Shown: one piece after another, positions 62,338-64,000 of the stretch
Layout of the letters: each line of letters begins with the position of its first letter
Position numbering within the stretch: the stretch's first letter is position 1
Assembly: GCA_016806645.1 (NCBI GenBank)
Contig: JACSYO010001618.1
Location: 578,501 to 642,500, forward strand
Length of the DNA: 64,000 nt
Reading direction: 5' to 3'
DNA from: Ophiodon elongatus
Taxonomy: Eukaryota > Chordata > Actinopteri > Perciformes > Hexagrammidae
Made by a program: the position numbers and the translations under genes
Notes under the pieces: model-generated
What the model was told of the DNA's origin: nothing
What the model saw: only the letters and a program-made list of their open reading frames with translations
The model's database searches: none

Positions 62338-63625
62338 GCGCGCGCGCACACGCACGCACGCACGCACACACACACACGCCCTCGTCTTGGTGTATGGGCG
62401 CACTGTTGTGAGAGATAACTCTGCCATGCCTGTCTCACAAAACTGCTTACTGTAAGAGGATTGGCTGCCAACAATACCATTTTTAATTCATGATAAACAT
62501 AAATGAGATTTCACAAACTCTCAAATTCAATGTCTGACTCTTAATGGAATGCCTTGTAGGCAGACAGTGTCTAGGGGAGGGAGGGGGGAGGAGAGGGGGA
62601 GGGGGGAGGGGGGTTGAGCGCGGCGCATGTGTCCTACAGAAAACACACTCTTCACTTGGTGCGCTCTTTTGTGTCTTGCTCAAATCAACAGAGCAGCATC
62701 AGGAGAGCTTTAGCTGAAACTGTTGGCAGAGCTGTGTATTAAAAACAACGTGCTTTTCCTGGACCTTTACATTTATTGGATACAAAATCTCACACTAGCA
62801 AAGAGACGCAGTTTGCTCAATGAATTCGATAGTATTTCGATGCTGTAGGGCGACCACATGAACAGCATTATACATTTTATGTGCGCGTGAGACTACGGAG
62901 TGTGTTAGCGTGTGCGCACATGAGTCTGACTCGCCAGCCCAACAGGATCCTCCATTCCTTGTTGCCTCTGGTCAGCCACATTGTGGGTAAAGAGGAGACA
63001 AGAGCTCGCTGTGTCGGGATGCCCCAGGGCCAGGTCAATCTGAGCAGCTCACTAAAACGTGTACAGCTGTACGTAACGCTGGACAAAACTCATCCATAAT
63101 TAAAGACAAAAGCTCCCGCTCGGAATAACCGGGGCGCACAGCTCTGCATTAATTTACGTTTGTTAAAAAGTAAAAAAAAAAAAGTGAGTGCAGAATGTAA
63201 TGTATGTAATGGCTGCCTCGGGCATAGTTTATTATTAAGGACCCCACTTCATGACAGGCTAGCGAAGCAGCATGGAGAGGCAGTTACGTAAAGTCTGGAT
63301 ACAAACTCCTACTGAGTCTCTGTGTGTGTGTGTGTTTATCCATGTGTGTCTGCATGTGGTAGAGAAAGAGTGGGAGAGAAAGGAGGGTAAAAGGAAAGGA
63401 AAACTGAGGCAGGAGTAGAGACACAGAAGCGCAGATGAATATTGAACCAAGTCGAGATGGAGGCAGAGGATTGAGCAGAGGAAGAGCATATGTAGAGTGT
63501 TACTTGTAAGGAATATGCAGAGTGTCTGTCATCAGACTCACCCGCTCTCCAGACCGCGGCCTCTTCTTTGGCCGTGTGGGCAAGGCGTCCTCTTTTGGGT
63601 TGGTGTCGATGGCCCAGTAAGAACC
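50464..63625 (-). CDS. foxj3: Forkhead box protein J3, C-terminal nine exons (5' part outside window)
   Basis: FOXJ3 is a nuclear forkhead transcriptional activator, known in mammals from muscle (Mef2c control) and spermatogenesis. Nine exons join in frame: 63625-63542, 61999-61898, 57733-57605, 56028-55854, 53333-52866, 52265-52164, 51614-51423, 50812-50714 and 50576-50464. They give 487 codons against about 475 in the corresponding human part. The first exon holds the end of the forkhead domain (GSYWAIDTNPKEDALPTRPK) and a basic nuclear-localisation run (RPKKRPR). Next come the FOXJ3-specific block (STPYS...LGMECMISGSASPTLAI), [39 protein letters not shown], a His/Gln-rich region, the [20 protein letters not shown] and MRQAELNNWSLEPTQIADLC blocks, and the acidic end DDIQDDFDWDSIV. 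The N terminus and most of the forkhead lie beyond 64000. Confidence 0.97.
50714..50812 (-). CDS. foxj3: foxj3 exon encoding NLYMDTRQSMSMMGPPGYP
   Basis: 99 bp, phase 1 to 1, Pro/Met-rich. GNLYMDTRQSMSMMGPPGYP, HMPPMSSTGPTMT corresponds to the human [25 protein letters not shown] region. Confidence 0.93.
51423..51614 (-). CDS. foxj3: foxj3 exon encoding SMRQAELNNWSLEP
   Basis: 192 bp, phase 1 to 1. Contains MRQAELNNWSLEPTQIADLC, SSINQFFARTG and VCHGSMHPSKPSQHLNT. The donor GTTAAA is poor; a conserved exon end supports it. Confidence 0.94.
52164..52265 (-). CDS. foxj3: foxj3 exon encoding [17 protein letters not shown]
   Basis: 102 bp, phase 1 to 1. [34 protein letters not shown] corresponds to human ...[30 protein letters not shown]. 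The donor is GTGCGG. Confidence 0.95.
52866..53333 (-). CDS. foxj3: foxj3 exon encoding the His/Gln-rich region
   Basis: 468 bp, phase 1 to 1, GLMGIPSDSSQQSHTSCSYQ, then a long H/Q/S/P/G-rich stretch, ending PTQQQMACNT. The low-complexity part is built from short imperfect units (SQHPQH, QHPSQH, HGQHP types). It is GC-rich relative to the flanking introns, and the long plus-strand open frames over it are shadows. Confidence 0.95.
53440..53720. repeat. Dispersed repeat (GCTGCAACTAAC type) in foxj3 intron
   Basis: 'gtgctgcaactaaccttttgatgttgatt', 'tttatcaataagtcgctttgtct' and 'atgttagaaaataatgaaaaatgg' follow the order of a dispersed repeat frequent in percomorph introns. A partial second copy is at 30585-30665. 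Confidence 0.65.
53862..54545. mobile_element. Long fold-back element in foxj3 intron
   Basis: The left arm (53862-about 54185) and right arm (about 54222-54540) are inverted copies over about 310 bp with a small centre near 54203. Matching pairs include CACATGCCTCCATAGTGAA with the complement of 54424-54442, and TTTATCCAGTCATACGCTCACT with the complement of 54282-54305. It has no coding capacity; it is probably a non-autonomous DNA transposon or a diverged palindromic duplication. Confidence 0.8.
55854..56028 (-). CDS. foxj3: foxj3 exon encoding [14 protein letters not shown]
   Basis: 175 bp, phase 0 to 1, starting VSSHPEPVSQS and ending SVFEQSFSQQ. The acceptor is CTCTCCAG and the donor GTGAGT. 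Contains the conserved [20 protein letters not shown]. Confidence 0.96.
56919..56942. repeat. CTG trinucleotide repeat in foxj3 intron
   Basis: Seven to eight perfect CTG units followed closely by a GA/GT-rich tract. Confidence 0.95.
57605..57733 (-). CDS. foxj3: foxj3 exon encoding the [12 protein letters not shown] block
   Basis: 43 codons, phase 0 to 0, VALYNTDQEGSDSPRSSLNN and then [20 protein letters not shown], YTP. The acceptor is GTTTCAG and the donor GTAAGA. Almost identical to human FOXJ3 as I know it. Confidence 0.97.
57805..58135. repeat. Dispersed repeat with ATCGATT/CGATAC motifs
   Basis: Begins 'gtaacgatacatcgttctgaatcggtatt' and ends near 'gaatcgacataatatggtatctatatcgtaatgaaac', motifs typical of a dispersed fish repeat. 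It lies in a foxj3 intron. Confidence 0.55.
58136..61716. other. foxj3 intron; no further gene seen
   Basis: Contains a CA/CATA microsatellite (59761-59806) and purine-rich GA tracts (60069-60138, 60425-60480). Open frames such as 58756-59091 and 60593-60958 have no splice context or recognisable motif. Confidence 0.5.
59761..59806. repeat. Compound CA and CATA microsatellite
   Basis: Eleven CA units pass directly into about six CATA units. Confidence 0.95.
61717..61763. repeat. TG microsatellite
   Basis: About 23 perfect TG units, located 135 bp downstream (in the gene's direction) of the foxj3 exon at 61898-61999. Confidence 0.95.
61898..61999 (-). CDS. foxj3: foxj3 exon encoding the STPYS/GMECMISG block
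   Basis: 34 codons, phase 0 to 0, ASTPYSLESESLGMECMISG and then SASPTLAINTVTNK. The donor is GTACTA, weaker than the consensus. It is flanked at 135 and 290 bp by complementary TG and CA tracts. Skipping it would keep the frame. Confidence 0.96.
62289..62379. repeat. CA/CG alternating purine-pyrimidine tract
   Basis: About 22 CA units pass into CG and CGCA units, nearly 90 bp of strict purine-pyrimidine alternation, the classic Z-DNA-prone pattern. It lies 290 bp upstream of the foxj3 exon at 61898-61999. Confidence 0.95.
62574..62615. repeat. G-run tract, quadruplex-prone
   Basis: More than four runs of 4-6 G separated by one to three bases lie on the plus strand, so the transcribed foxj3 pre-mRNA would carry C-runs. 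Confidence 0.85.
63542..63625 (-). CDS. foxj3: foxj3 exon: end of forkhead domain
   Basis: The acceptor TCTGCAG and donor GTGAGT bound 28 codons, GSYWAIDTNPKEDALPTRPK followed by KRPRSGER. It is phase 0 at both ends and includes wing 2 of the forkhead and a basic NLS. Confidence 0.96.
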
Positions 63626-64000
63626 CTGCAGACAGAAGAAAGACCTGTGAGCTCATGAGCAGATCAAATATTACATATTGCTTTTTCACATGACACCCCT
63701 ATGACGTTTGCATTGGATAGCTCAAAAGCTTCAGATCTCTCTCTTTGGTACAATATTTAAAAAAAATCAGAGGTCTCATCTGCTCTGGTAATGCCGATTC
63801 TATCAGCCCGAGTCTTTAGTTGAGTTGATAGCTGTGAGTTTGTGCGGCGTGTGGGTGGGCTTTGTTAGTAAGAAAGGCTTGGCTTTTCCTCCTCTGCGGC
63901 TGCTTCTCAATGAGGGGCTGGTGAGGGCAGCTGCTGGTGGTGAAAATGCTAAGCCTTTCCTCAAGCTGTACTTCCTCAGCCTCAGGTAGAGTGCTGTTGC
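63626..64000 (-). other. foxj3: foxj3 intron at window edge
   Basis: No further exon is seen before the right edge. The next upstream forkhead exon must lie beyond 64000. Confidence 0.6.

Overview
This is eukaryotic, teleost DNA: spliced genes with GT-AG introns, long AT-rich noncoding stretches, many dinucleotide microsatellites, and interspersed repeats that I recognise from spiny-rayed (percomorph) fish. A percomorph is therefore the best guess, from repeat content. Every gene I can support is on the minus strand, so the window reads right to left.

Layout from right to left. (1) 63625-50464: nine 3' coding exons (487 codons) of the forkhead factor foxj3. The upstream exons with most of the forkhead domain lie beyond the right edge. 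A long 3' flank (50463 to about 45390) carries two fold-back repeats. (2) About 45160-41870: a decayed DIRS-type (tyrosine-recombinase) retrotransposon with gag, RT, RNase H and recombinase remnants, facing the other way. (3) 41473-36849: a three-exon gene for a secreted-signal/single-TM protein with a very long acidic E/P/V-rich tandem-repeat ectodomain. It sits where podoplanin (PDPN) sits beside PRDM2 in mammals. About 270 bp of its array carries clustered small deletions that look like a poor assembly patch. (4) 31.7-17.0 kb: a complete prdm2 (RIZ) gene. It has a noncoding first exon, a PR domain spread over four exons, a linker exon, one 4.6-kb exon with eight zinc fingers, and a tiny last exon. 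Together these encode 1738 residues. A CpG-rich block just after the PR exons, plus a conserved methionine (196), fits the internal promoter and start of the short RIZ2 form. (5) 1-16.9 kb: no confident gene. One isolated 96-bp exon candidate lies at 12267-12362; it may belong to the gene downstream of prdm2 (kazrin in mammals), but I do not recognise its peptide.

PRDM2 is a chromatin and transcription regulator and FOXJ3 a forkhead activator; nothing in the window suggests they act together beyond being neighbours. The most useful points are: the conserved RIZ1/RIZ2 arrangement; the hyper-repetitive acidic membrane protein with its apparent assembly fault; complementary TG/CA tracts flanking a frame-neutral foxj3 exon; and several inverted-repeat (fold-back or MITE) elements. 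Exon coordinates were read by hand from splice signals and reading-frame continuity. No alignment or database search was possible.
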